Shown here in pieces: positions 49,301-59,032 of a DNA stretch of 64,000 nucleotides (position 1 is the stretch's first letter; each line of letters starts with the position of its first letter). The notes below the pieces were generated by a model that was not told where the DNA came from, did not search any database, and worked only from the letters and a program-made list of their open reading frames with translations. The position numbers and the translations under genes are program-made. This DNA is from Thiomonas intermedia (GTDB lineage: Bacteria; Pseudomonadota; Gammaproteobacteria; Burkholderiales; Burkholderiaceae_C), in assembly GCF_002028405.1 (NCBI RefSeq), contig NZ_CP020046.1, positions 1,364,001-1,428,000 of the forward strand, read 5' to 3'.

Positions 49301-50294
49301 TGGCCGCCCTTCTCGACATTCAGAACCTGCGCGTCGAATTCGGCGCCGCAGACCAACCCTTCCGCGCGGTGGACGGCGTCAGCCTCACCGTGCAACCCGG
49401 CGAAGTGCTGGGCATCGTCGGCGAGTCCGGCTCGGGCAAGAGCGTCACCTCGCTCGCGCTCATGGGCCTGATCGCCTATCCCGGCCGTGTGAGCGCCGAC
49501 CGCCTGATGTTCGATGGCCAGGATCTGCTGGCCCTGCCGCCCAAGCGGCGCCGCGCCATCACGGGTGGTGACATCGCCATGATCTTCCAGGAGCCCATGA
49601 CCAGCCTGAACCCCAGCTTCACCGTGGGATGGCAGATCATGGAGGCGCTGAAAATCCATGAGGGCGGCAACGCCCGCGGTCGCCGCGAGCGGGCCGCCGA
49701 GCTGCTGGCGCAGGTGGGCATTCCCGACCCGCGCCACCGCCTCGGCGCCTATCCGCATCAGCTCTCCGGCGGCATGAGCCAGCGGGTGATGATCGCCATG
49801 GCCATCGCCTGCAACCCCAAGCTGCTGATCGCCGACGAGCCCACGACGGCGCTGGACGTGACCATCCAGGCGCAGATCATGGATCTTCTGCTGCGCCTGC
49901 AGCAAGAACGCGGCATGTCGCTCATCCTCATCACCCACGACCTCGCCGTGGTGGCCGAAGCCGCGCACCGCGTCCAGGTGATGTATGCCGGCCAGGTGGT
50001 CGAAACCGCCCGTGCCGACACCGTGTTCGACGCCCCCCGCCATCCCTACACCGAAGCCCTGCTCGGCTCGCTGCCCGAGCGGGCGCAGGGGCAGCGGCGC
50101 CTCAACGCCCTGCCCGGCATGGTGCCGGGTCAGCACGACCGGCCTCGCGGCTGCCTGCTCAACCCGCGCTGCCCCTATGTGACCGAGCGCTGCCGCACGG
50201 CACGCCCTGTACTTGACGGCCCGGCGGAGCATCAGGTTCGCTGCTTCCATCCTCTTGCCCCGGCGGCGTCCGGTGCCGCCACCCTGGAGTCCGC

Positions 50295-50298
<4 letters not shown>
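49300..50298 (+). CDS. dppD: Dipeptide ABC transporter ATPase DppD
   Basis: 332 residues with Walker A GESGSGKS, the signature [15 protein letters not shown], Walker [13 protein letters not shown] and the switch His in LILITHDL. The C-terminal oligopeptide/dipeptide domain has [15 protein letters not shown], whose Cys residues may bind an iron-sulfur cluster as in other OppD/DppD proteins. Pairs with DppF as a heterodimer. Its end overlaps dppF by 4 bp (ATGA). Confidence 0.95.
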
Positions 50299-51302
<1,004 letters not shown>

Positions 51303-51499
51303 GGGCGAGGTTGGGAGGGGAGTCCGTTGCATGGCGCGGCCCGCGCCCCGTCCCCACCTCCCGACTCCCGATAGATCGGCCCTCTGCACCAGAACGTGAG
51401 CGTTCCCGGTGCACGGCCAGCCCGCGAGCCTCCACACTGTCGTCCAAATCCGCGCGGCGCTACGTCATGGCGCCTCGTCATGGTGCGTATGCACCCGTT

Positions 51500-51518
51500 T
51501 TGCACCGTTTAAGTGCAA
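51500..51518. promoter_or_regulatory. Probable NtrC binding site
   Basis: TTGCACCGTTTAAGTGCAA, containing TGCACC-N6-GTGCA with perfect outer dyad symmetry; it fits the NtrC consensus TGCACY-N5-RGTGCA in arm sequence and 17-bp length. It is about 72 bp upstream of the sigma-54 promoter, a normal enhancer distance. A further GGTGC-N4-GCACC pair lies at about 51482-51495. Confidence 0.7.
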
Positions 51519-51589
51519 TTTCTCTCCCGCCTGACCGCGACAGCGGTCCCGAGCGGCTAGAACGCCCCTTTGTAAAGCAGCGCCGACAC

Positions 51590-51605
51590 TGGCATGAAAC
51601 CTGCT
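51590..51605 (+). promoter_or_regulatory. Sigma-54 promoter of glnK-amtB
   Basis: TGGCATGAAACCTGCT agrees with TGGCACG-N4-TTGCW at 10 of its 12 defined positions, with GG and GC at the required spacing. Transcription would start near 51616, leaving a 150-base leader before glnK. Confidence 0.8.
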
Positions 51606-51669
51606 GTAGACACCGGGCATTCAATCCAAGACGACTGAATCGTCAGCATGCTTCGAGGGGATGCATTGA

Positions 51670-52104
<435 letters not shown>

Positions 52105-52132
52105 ACCCCACCCATTCCTTGAGGCTTTCACC

Positions 52133-53527
52133 ATGAAAAAACTCCTCGCAATCATCGCCTTGTCGATGGCGGCGCTGGCTGGCCCGGGCAGCGCCTGGGC
52201 GCAGACGGCCAGCGAACCCGCTGCCGCCGCGTCACCTGCGGCCACCGCCCCGGCCGCCGCGCCAGCGGCCGCTCCCGCTGCGGCGCCTGCCGCCGCGGCG
52301 TCCAACCCCGCCGCCTTCATCAACTCCGGCGACAACGCCTGGATGCTGACCTCCACCGCCCTGGTGCTGCTGATGACCATTCCGGGTCTGGCGCTGTTCT
52401 ACGGCGGCATGGTGCGCAAGAAGAATGTGCTGGCCACGCTGATGCAGAGCTTCGCCATCACCTGCCTGGTGACTGTGCTGTGGATGATCATCGGCTACAG
52501 CTTGGCCTTCACGCCGGGCAACGGGTTCATCGGCGGATTGAGCCGGTTCTTCCTGAACGGCATGGGCCTGGACTCGGCCAACCCGCTGGCGCCGACCATC
52601 CCTGAGTCGACCTACATGACCTTCCAGATGACCTTCGCCATCATCACCCCGGCGCTCATCGTGGGATCGTTCGCCGACCGCATGAAGTTCTCGGCCCTGC
52701 TGTGGTTCATGGGCATCTGGCTGCTGGCCGTGTACGCCCCGATCGCTCACATGGTGTGGGGTGGCGGCTTCCTCGGCGGTGACGGCGTGCTCGACTACGC
52801 CGGTGGCACCGTGGTGCACATCAACGCCGGTGTCGCCGGTCTGGTGGCTGCACTGGTCATCGGCAAGCGCGTGGGTTACGGCAAGGAAGCCATGCCGCCG
52901 CACAACCTGGTGCTGACCATGATCGGTGCCTCGCTGCTGTGGGTGGGCTGGTTCGGCTTCAACGCCGGTTCCGCCGTGGCTGCAAGCGACCGCGCCGGCA
53001 TGGCCATGGCCGCCACGCAGATCGCCACCGCCGCTGCCGCACTGGGCTGGATGTTCGCCGAGTGGATCGCTCGCGGCAAACCCACCATTCTGGGCATCAC
53101 CTCCGGCGCTGTTGCGGGTCTGGTGGCCATCACCCCGGCGTCCGGCTTCGTCGGCCCTGGCGGGGCGCTGGCCATCGGCCTCATCGCCGGCGTGGTCTGC
53201 TTCTGGACCGCGGTCTACATGAAGGAAATGATCGGCTATGACGACTCGCTCGACGCCTTCGGCGTGCATGCCATCGGTGGCATCGTCGGCGCCATGCTCA
53301 CCGGCGTGTTCGCGGTCAAGGCCATCGGCGGCACCGCCGGCGCCCTGGAAGGCAATATGGCCCAGATCCTGATCCAGGCCAAGGGCGTGGGCTTCACCAT
53401 CGTCTACGACGCCATCGTCACCTTCGTCATCCTCAAGGTCATCGACATGGTCATCGGCCTGCGCGTCACCGAAGAGCAGGAACGCGAAGGTCTGGACATC
53501 AGCCTGCACGGCGAGCAAGTGCTCTGA
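52133..53527 (+). CDS. amtB: Ammonium transporter AmtB
   Basis: 464 residues. A cleavable signal peptide (ends near AWAQT) and an Ala/Pro repeat linker (AAPAAAPAAAPAAAPAAA) precede eleven membrane helices. The twin pore histidines are in GGTVVHINAG and FGVHAIGG, and the family signatures DYAGGTVVHINAGVAGLVAA-type segment and MTIPGLALFYGGMVRKKN are present. It conducts ammonium into the cell and is gated by GlnK. It begins 28 bp after glnK and ends at a strong terminator. Confidence 0.96.
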   Translation: MKKLLAIIALSMAALAGPGSAWAQTASEPAAAASPAATAPAAAPAAAPAAAPAAAASNPAAFINSGDNAWMLTSTALVLLMTIPGLALFYGGMVRKKNVLATLMQSFAITCLVTVLWMIIGYSLAFTPGNGFIGGLSRFFLNGMGLDSANPLAPTIPESTYMTFQMTFAIITPALIVGSFADRMKFSALLWFMGIWLLAVYAPIAHMVWGGGFLGGDGVLDYAGGTVVHINAGVAGLVAALVIGKRVGYGKEAMPPHNLVLTMIGASLLWVGWFGFNAGSAVAASDRAGMAMAATQIATAAAALGWMFAEWIARGKPTILGITSGAVAGLVAITPASGFVGPGGALAIGLIAGVVCFWTAVYMKEMIGYDDSLDAFGVHAIGGIVGAMLTGVFAVKAIGGTAGALEGNMAQILIQAKGVGFTIVYDAIVTFVILKVIDMVIGLRVTEEQEREGLDISLHGEQVL

Positions 53528-53604
53528 GCGCAAGTTTCCCGACGGTGCGGCGGCCAGCCGCCGCACCCGAAGGCGTCTCCTCATCCTGTCCCCAGGATGT
53601 TCCC

Positions 53605-53635
53605 ACCGCCCCGAAATACCGGGGCGGTTTTTTTT
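53605..53635 (+). terminator. Intrinsic terminator of glnK-amtB
   Basis: ACCGCCCCG-AAATAC-CGGGGCGGT followed by a run of T. Confidence 0.92.
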
Positions 53636-53657
53636 CGTCCAGGAGTCTGTCGGGCTT

Positions 53658-53685
53658 GGGAATAATCGCCGCGCCAGGCCGTCCA
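53658..53685 (+). promoter_or_regulatory. Possible ECF sigma-factor promoter
   Basis: GGGAATAA (53658-53665), a 15-bp spacer and GTCCA (53681-53685). GGAA-type -35 boxes are typical of ECF sigma factors, and the transcript would run into the NTF2-like gene, the ECF sigma gene and its anti-sigma factor. Autoregulation is inferred. Confidence 0.4.
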
Positions 53686-53713
53686 TGCAGCATCCCCCAC
53701 CCAAACGGAGCTG

Positions 53714-54175
53714 ATGATGAACACCGCAACCCGCCTGACCCCCACCTTCGCCGCCGCGGCACTGGCCCTCTCGGCGCTCTGGATCGCACCGTCGGCCTAC
53801 GCCGACACCCCCACCGAGGCCGCCCGGGCGCACATCGAGGCGATTGCCGCGGGCAATGTGGACGCCATCGCCGCCAGCTATGGCCCGGACGCCGTGCTCG
53901 AATGGGTTGGCGGCCCGCTGGACGGCCGCTACGCCGCAGCCGACACCATCAAGACCACCTGGACCAAGTTCGCCAAGGCCAACGGACCGCTCAAGGCCGA
54001 GATCTCGCATCTGCAGGAGTCGGCCAATCCGAAGGGCGCCACCGTCACGGCCGATGTCGTGTTCCAGGGCAAGGCGGCGATTCCGGTGCGCTATGTGCTC
54101 ACCTATCGCGACGGCAAGCTGGTCGATGAAATCTGGCAGATCGACCCCAAACTCGCCAGCAAGGGCGGATACTGA
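53714..54175 (+). CDS. Exported SnoaL/NTF2-like protein
   Basis: 153 residues. Signal peptide ending near SAYA-D (residue 30), then a single NTF2-like fold: EAARAHIEAIAAGNVDAIAA, YGPDAVLEWVGGPLDGRY and the closing strands VRYVLTYRDGKLVDEIWQID. The fold can bind small ligands or act as an enzyme; no catalytic residues can be assigned. It lies 39 bp before the ECF sigma gene on the same strand and behind an ECF-like promoter, so it is probably a target or partner of that sigma factor. Confidence 0.83.
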   Translation: MMNTATRLTPTFAAAALALSALWIAPSAYADTPTEAARAHIEAIAAGNVDAIAASYGPDAVLEWVGGPLDGRYAAADTIKTTWTKFAKANGPLKAEISHLQESANPKGATVTADVVFQGKAAIPVRYVLTYRDGKLVDEIWQIDPKLASKGGY

Positions 54176-54214
54176 TCCCCACCACGGCTCGCCTACCCTC
54201 GAACCCGCCCCGCC

Positions 54215-54754
54215 ATGGCCGACCGCCACCAACTGCTGACCGAGCAGATCCCGCATCTGCGGCGATATGCCCGCGTTCTCCATGCAGGCCGCATGGCCGA
54301 CGCCGACGATCTGGTGCAGGACACGCTGGAGCGCGCCGTCAACAAATGGGGGCTCTGGCGAGGCGTGGGCAGTGTGCGGCCCTGGCTGTTCTCCATCATG
54401 CACAACCTGTTCGTCGATCAGTGCGCCGTGCGCCAGGCGCAGGCCACGCAGGCGCTGGACGATTTGCCCGACGGCGCCCTTCCGGCGCAGGCCGCCACCC
54501 AGGAGCTTCGGCTTGAGGCCCTGGAACTCCTGGCCGCCCTGCAGCGCCTGAGCGTGCCCTTGCGCGAGGTGCTGCTGCTGGTGGCCGTGGAAGGGCTCAG
54601 CTATGCCGAAACGGCCAAGGCGCTGAGCGTGCCCACCGGCACCGTGATGTCCCGCCTGTCGCGCGCGCGCAGCCAGCTCTGGCAACTCACCCACGGTGAA
54701 GGGGCGCAGCGTCCGGCGCTGCGCGTCATCGACGGTCAAAGGAGTGTGGGATGA
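54215..54754 (+). CDS. ECF RNA polymerase sigma factor
   Basis: 179 residues with only regions 2 and 4. Region 2: ADADDLVQDTLERAVNKW and RPWLFSIMHNLFVDQ. Region 4: LREVLLLVAVEGLSYAETAK and VPTGTVMSRLSRARSQL. It directs RNA polymerase to a small regulon in response to an envelope or periplasmic signal. Overlaps the anti-sigma gene by 4 bp (ATGA-type), so the two are made together. Confidence 0.92.
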   Translation: MADRHQLLTEQIPHLRRYARVLHAGRMADADDLVQDTLERAVNKWGLWRGVGSVRPWLFSIMHNLFVDQCAVRQAQATQALDDLPDGALPAQAATQELRLEALELLAALQRLSVPLREVLLLVAVEGLSYAETAKALSVPTGTVMSRLSRARSQLWQLTHGEGAQRPALRVIDGQRSVG

Positions 54755-55611
54755 ACCCGCAACGCCCCGATCGCGACATCCTCATGGCCTATGCCGACGG
54801 TCAACTCGACGACGTCCGGCGCGCCGAGGTCGATCGCTACCTGGAACACGAAGCCCGGCTGGCTCAGACGGGTGAACCGCCCCCTCCGGGCGCGCACAAC
54901 CCGGTGCGTGCCGAGATCGCCGCCCTGCAGGCGCAGAACCTGGCGCTGCGCGAGGCGCTCGCCCCCTTGCTCGACGAACCTGTGCCCGCGCGTCTGCTTC
55001 AGCCTCTCGCACCGCCCGCGCGCCCCTGGGTGCGCGCGGCGGCGGTGGCATTGTGGATCGGCGTGGGCGCGGTGGCGGGCAGCCTGATCACCCGCGAATC
55101 GCAGCAGGACGGCGCCGTGGTCGCCGCGCAGAACGAAGGCATGCAGCACTTCGTGCATCAGGCCGAACTCGCCTACGCCGTCTACACCCCGGACGCACGC
55201 CGACCGGTGGAAGTGCGCGAGGGCAGCGATCTGACCACCTGGCTGTCGCGCCGCCTGCAGCGTCCCATCGTGGCGCCCGATGCCCTGCCTGGCGGCCTGG
55301 TGCTCATGGGCGGCCGCCTGCTGCCCGGCATGCCGGGCAAACCCGCCGCACAGCTCATGTACCAGGACGCGCAAGGCCACCGCGTCACGGTCTATCTGCG
55401 CGGCATGGCCAAACCCACCGCCGAAACCTCCTTCCGCATCGTGCCCGGAAAGCAGGCGTCCACCTTCTATTGGGTGGATCGCCAATGGGGCTACGCGCTG
55501 ACCGGCGATCTGCCCCGCGCCCAACTGCTGGACGCGGCGCGCGCGCTCTACCAACGCTACACCGCCGACGATCCGGCCCCTCCGGGCCCCACCGCCGCGC
55601 CGCAAGCCTGA
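54751..55611 (+). CDS. Membrane-anchored anti-sigma factor
   Basis: 286 residues. The cytoplasmic N-terminal part (ILMAYADGQLDDVRRAEVDR) is the usual anti-sigma start, but it lacks the HxxxCxxC zinc motif. One membrane helix lies around residues 90-114 (VRAAAVALWIGVGAVAGSL), followed by a 170-residue periplasmic domain with YTPDARRPVEVREGSDLTTW and YWVDRQWGYALTGDL. This is the RskA/FecR-like transmembrane anti-sigma layout; the signal is unknown. Confidence 0.88.
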   Translation: MNPQRPDRDILMAYADGQLDDVRRAEVDRYLEHEARLAQTGEPPPPGAHNPVRAEIAALQAQNLALREALAPLLDEPVPARLLQPLAPPARPWVRAAAVALWIGVGAVAGSLITRESQQDGAVVAAQNEGMQHFVHQAELAYAVYTPDARRPVEVREGSDLTTWLSRRLQRPIVAPDALPGGLVLMGGRLLPGMPGKPAAQLMYQDAQGHRVTVYLRGMAKPTAETSFRIVPGKQASTFYWVDRQWGYALTGDLPRAQLLDAARALYQRYTADDPAPPGPTAAPQA

Positions 55612-55702
55612 CCCCGCGGCGTCTCTTTCGATTTCCCCCCGCCTTGCAGACCGACGCCCCGGCGTCGATAGGCCGGGCTTTTCTCGACCTTCAGGAGCGC
55701 TC

Positions 55703-56521
55703 ATGACCCAACCCATCTCACCCAAGCCCAACGCCACCCGCCGCACCTTGTTGCGCACCAGCCTGCTGGGCGCCGGCCTGCTGCTAGCCTCGACCTCGCC
55801 GCTGGCTCTGGCGGACACCCCCCCGACGCTCAAGGTTTACGGCCCCGGCGGCCCCGCACCCGCCATGCACGAGGCCGCCGCGGCTTTCGAAAAGGCCACG
55901 GGCATCAAGGTCGAAGTCACCGCCGGCCCGACGCCGAAGTGGATCGACGCCGCCCGGGCCAACGCCGACCTGATCTTCTCCGGATCGGAAACCATGATGA
56001 GCGACTTCGTCACCGCCATGAACGGCCAGCTCGACAGCGCCGACGTCATTCCGCTCTACCTGCGGCCCCTCTCCATCCTGGTGCGCCCGGGCAACCCCAA
56101 GCACATCACCGGCTTCAAGGACCTGCTCAAACCCGGCATCAAGGTGCTCGTGGTCAACGGCGCCGGACAGAACGGGGTCTGGGAAGACGCCGCCGGCCGC
56201 CTGGGCGACATCCGCACCGTGCGCGCGCTGCGCAAGAACATCGTCGCCTATCCGGGCAACAGCGCGCTGGCCCGCCAGGCCTGGATCGACCGGCCCGACA
56301 TCGACGCCTGGCTGATCTGGAACATCTGGCAGGTTTCCAACCCCAAGCTGGCCGAACAGGTCGCCGTGGAAGAGCCTTACCTGATCTACCGCGATACCGG
56401 CATCGCCCCGACCGCGCGCGGCAAACAGCAGCCGGCCTCGCAGCAGTTCATCGCCTTTCTGCAAAGCCCGCAAGGCGCGGCGATCTTTCAGCGCTGGGGC
56501 TGGATGACGCACGGCGCCTGA
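55703..56521 (+). CDS. Solitary periplasmic binding protein (ModA/AccA-like)
   Basis: 272 residues. The N terminus has RRTLLRTSLLGAGLLLA, which resembles a twin-arginine or ordinary Sec signal, cleaved near ALADT. The mature protein is a type II binding fold like molybdate or tungstate binders (TLKVYGPGGPAPAMHEAAAA, DLIFSGSETMMSDFV, IDAWLIWNIWQV). No permease or ATPase gene adjoins it, so it may feed a distant transporter or serve as a sensor. It lies 91 bp after the anti-sigma gene and could belong to that regulon. Confidence 0.8.
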   Translation: MTQPISPKPNATRRTLLRTSLLGAGLLLASTSPLALADTPPTLKVYGPGGPAPAMHEAAAAFEKATGIKVEVTAGPTPKWIDAARANADLIFSGSETMMSDFVTAMNGQLDSADVIPLYLRPLSILVRPGNPKHITGFKDLLKPGIKVLVVNGAGQNGVWEDAAGRLGDIRTVRALRKNIVAYPGNSALARQAWIDRPDIDAWLIWNIWQVSNPKLAEQVAVEEPYLIYRDTGIAPTARGKQQPASQQFIAFLQSPQGAAIFQRWGWMTHGA

Positions 56522-56601
56522 GCGCGGCTCGCCCCCGCCCGAGCACAACCTCGCGGGCTCTGCAAGAATCGGGGAATCTTCATGCATTCCCCAACAGAAC
56601 A

Positions 56602-57894
56602 ATGATCCCGCATCTCATCACGTCCTCGGGCGATCCCGTCCTCGAACTCGAACAGCGCATCCTCGAAGCGCAGCCGGCCATCGAACGCTGGTTCCGCCTC
56701 GAGTGGATGGAACACACCCCGCCGTTCTACAGCTCGGTCGATCTGCGCAATGCCGGCTTCAAGCTCGCGCCGGTCGACACCAATCTGTTCCCCGGCGGCT
56801 TCAACAACCTCTCCCCGGAGATGATGCCGCTGGCCGTGCAGGCCGCCATGGCCGCGATCGAGAAAATCTGCCCAGAGGCCAAGAACCTGCTGGTGATTCC
56901 CGAGAACCACACCCGCAACACCTTCTACCTCGAGAACGTCCACACCCTGATGCGCATCTTCCGCCAGGCCGGGCTGAACGTGCGCCTGGGTTCGCTCGAC
57001 GAATCGCTGGCCGACCCCATGCATCTCAAGCTGCCGTCGGGCGGCGAACTCGTGGTCGAACCGCTGATCCGCAACAAACTGCGCCTCGGCCTGAAAGACT
57101 TCGATCCCTGCACCATCCTGCTCAACAACGATCTGTCGGGCGGCATCCCGCCCATCCTGCAGGGCCTGCACGAGCAATACCTGCTCCCGCCGCTGCACGC
57201 CGGCTGGGCGGTGCGGCGCAAATCGCACCACTTCCATGCCTATGACGACGTGGCGAAGAAGTTCGCCAAACTCATCGGCGTGGACCCGTGGATGCTCAAC
57301 CCCTACTTCACCCAGTGCGGCAAGATCAACTTCCAGGAGCGCCATGGCGAAGACTGTCTGGCCGAGGCGGTCGACAGCGTGCTCACCAAGGTGCGCAAGA
57401 AGTACAAGGAATACGGCATTCAGGAAAAGCCCTTCGTCATCGTCAAGGCCGACGCCGGCACCTACGGCATGGGCGTGATGACCGTGCGCGACCCCAGCGA
57501 AGTGAAAGACCTCAACCGCAAGACCCGCAACAAGATGAGCGTGGTCAAGGAAGGCCTGGAGGTCAGCGAGGTGCTGGTACAGGAAGGCGTGCCCAGCGTC
57601 GAACGCCTGCAGGAAGCGGTGTGCGAGCCCGTGGTGTACATGATGGACCGCTATGTCGTGGGCGGCTTCTACCGCGTGCACGCCGACCGCGGACCGGACG
57701 AGAACCTCAACGCCCCCGGCATGCACTTCGTGCCGCTGGCTTTCGAGGAGCAGTTCAACGTGACCCACCCGGAAGCCGCCCCCGGCACCAACGGGCCGAA
57801 CCGCTTCTACATGTACGGCGTCATCGCCCGGCTGGCCATGGTGGCCGCCAGCTATGAGCTGGAGCGCACCGACCCCGAAGTCGAACTGGGCTGA
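56602..57894 (+). CDS. gshA: Glutamate-cysteine ligase (Burkholderiales-type GshA)
   Basis: First step of glutathione synthesis: joins glutamate and cysteine using ATP. 430 residues of the proteobacterial type seen in Burkholderiales, unrelated in length to the 518-residue E. coli enzyme. Conserved segments include TPPFYSSVDLRNAGFKLAPVDTNLFPGG (starting at about residue 38), YFTQCGKINFQERHGE and FVIVKADAGTYGMGVM, an ATP-grasp-like loop. Its stop lies 7 bp before the gshB start, so the two are an operon. Confidence 0.94.
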   Translation: MIPHLITSSGDPVLELEQRILEAQPAIERWFRLEWMEHTPPFYSSVDLRNAGFKLAPVDTNLFPGGFNNLSPEMMPLAVQAAMAAIEKICPEAKNLLVIPENHTRNTFYLENVHTLMRIFRQAGLNVRLGSLDESLADPMHLKLPSGGELVVEPLIRNKLRLGLKDFDPCTILLNNDLSGGIPPILQGLHEQYLLPPLHAGWAVRRKSHHFHAYDDVAKKFAKLIGVDPWMLNPYFTQCGKINFQERHGEDCLAEAVDSVLTKVRKKYKEYGIQEKPFVIVKADAGTYGMGVMTVRDPSEVKDLNRKTRNKMSVVKEGLEVSEVLVQEGVPSVERLQEAVCEPVVYMMDRYVVGGFYRVHADRGPDENLNAPGMHFVPLAFEEQFNVTHPEAAPGTNGPNRFYMYGVIARLAMVAASYELERTDPEVELG

Positions 57895-57901
57895 GCCAGT
57901 C

Positions 57902-58996
57902 ATGCAACTGCTGTTCATCGCCGACCCGATCACGTCCTTCAAGATCTACAAGGACACCACCTTTGCCATGATGCGCGAAGCGCAGGCGCGCGGCCATGTG
58001 CTCTGGGTTTGTGAAGCGGCCGATCTGCATTGGAGGGGAGGCAGCCCCACCCCGGCCCTCCCCGCAAGCGGGGAGGGAGTGGTCTCTCCTCCCCCACCGC
58101 GCGGGGGAGGTTGGGAGGGGGAGACTGCAGCCACCACGCTTGCCGCAGGCGCCGCCCCAGTCACCGCCGTTTGCCGCCGCATCGAACTCACCGGGGCCGC
58201 GTCGGGCCACGACTGGTACCGCGTGCTCGACCAGCGCCCGCTGGCCTTGCGCGAGGTCGATGCGGTGCTCATGCGCAAGGATCCGCCCTTCGACAGCGAA
58301 TATTTCTACGCCACGCATCTCCTGCAGCAGGCCGAGCGCGAAGGCGCTGCCGTGTTCAACAGCCCCCGGGCGCTGCGCGACCACCCGGAGAAACTCGCCA
58401 TCCTGGAGTTTCCGCAGTTCATCACCCCCACCCTGGTCAGCCGCCGCGCGGCCGAGATCAAGGCCTTCTACGGCGAGCATGGCGACGTGATTCTCAAGCC
58501 GCTCGACGGCATGGGCGGCACGGGCATCTTCCGCCTGCGCCAACAGGCCGATGGCAGCCCCGATCCCAACCTCAACGTGGTGATCGAAACCCTCACCGCC
58601 TTTGGTGCCACCACCGTGATGGCGCAGCGCTTCGTGCCCGCCATTGCGCATGGCGACAAACGCGTGCTGATCATCGACGGCGAGCCCGTGCCCTATTGCC
58701 TTGCGCGCATTCCGCAAGGCGGCGAGACACGCGGCAATCTGGCCGCCGGCGGCCTGGGCGTGGCGCAGCCCCTCTCCGAAACCGACTGGACCATCGCCCG
58801 CGCGCTGGGCCCGGTGCTGGCCGCGCGCGGCCTGCTGCTGGTGGGCATCGACATCATTGGCGACAAGCTCACCGAGATCAACGTCACCAGCCCCACCTGC
58901 TTTCAGGAAATCACCCAGCAGTCCGGTTGCGACGTGGCGGCTCGCTTCGTCTCGGCGCTTGAAAGCGCGGTCGATAGGGCGGTTGGCCGTCATTGA
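57902..58996 (+). CDS. gshB: Glutathione synthetase with a repeat-derived insertion
   Basis: Adds glycine to gamma-glutamylcysteine. The 364-residue product is about 45-50 residues longer than usual (E. coli 316). Conserved blocks are normal: LFIADPITSFKIYKDTTFAM, VLMRKDPPFDSEYFYATHLL, LKPLDGMGGTGIFR, AAGGLGVAQPLS and EINVTSPTCFQEI. The extra residues, about 46-85, read PTPALPASGEGVV, PPPPRGGGWEGE and an Ala-rich stretch, and are encoded by the type B repeat plus the start of a type A repeat. They fall between the N-terminal Rossmann part and the CRRIELTG strand, probably a surface loop. The frame is intact, so the enzyme is likely functional. Start at 57902 (MQLLFIADP). Confidence 0.95.
   Translation: MQLLFIADPITSFKIYKDTTFAMMREAQARGHVLWVCEAADLHWRGGSPTPALPASGEGVVSPPPPRGGGWEGETAATTLAAGAAPVTAVCRRIELTGAASGHDWYRVLDQRPLALREVDAVLMRKDPPFDSEYFYATHLLQQAEREGAAVFNSPRALRDHPEKLAILEFPQFITPTLVSRRAAEIKAFYGEHGDVILKPLDGMGGTGIFRLRQQADGSPDPNLNVVIETLTAFGATTVMAQRFVPAIAHGDKRVLIIDGEPVPYCLARIPQGGETRGNLAAGGLGVAQPLSETDWTIARALGPVLAARGLLLVGIDIIGDKLTEINVTSPTCFQEITQQSGCDVAARFVSALESAVDRAVGRH
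58047..58124. repeat. GC-rich double-palindrome repeat, type B, copy 2 (inside gshB)
   Basis: 78 bp, 70 positions identical by eye to the copy at 249-326. Two inverted repeats are intact: CCCTCCCCGC/GCGGGGAGGG (58056-58077) and CCTCCCCC/GGGGGAGG (58088-58110). It is followed at about 58131-58155 by CCACCACGCTTGCCGCAGGCGCCGCC, the beginning of a type A unit. Total inserted length is about 120 bp, a multiple of three. Confidence 0.9.
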
Positions 58997-59032
58997 CGCC
59001 CCCCCTCGACCCTGGGCGACAATTCGCCCATC

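Noticed and set aside
52232-54739. 835-codon frame opposite amtB and the ECF module
   Set aside because: Spans several real genes and a strong terminator; His/Gln/Gly-rich with no domain.
55703-56521. Part of a molybdate ABC transporter operon
   Set aside because: The protein resembles ModA, but no permease or ATPase gene lies on either side.
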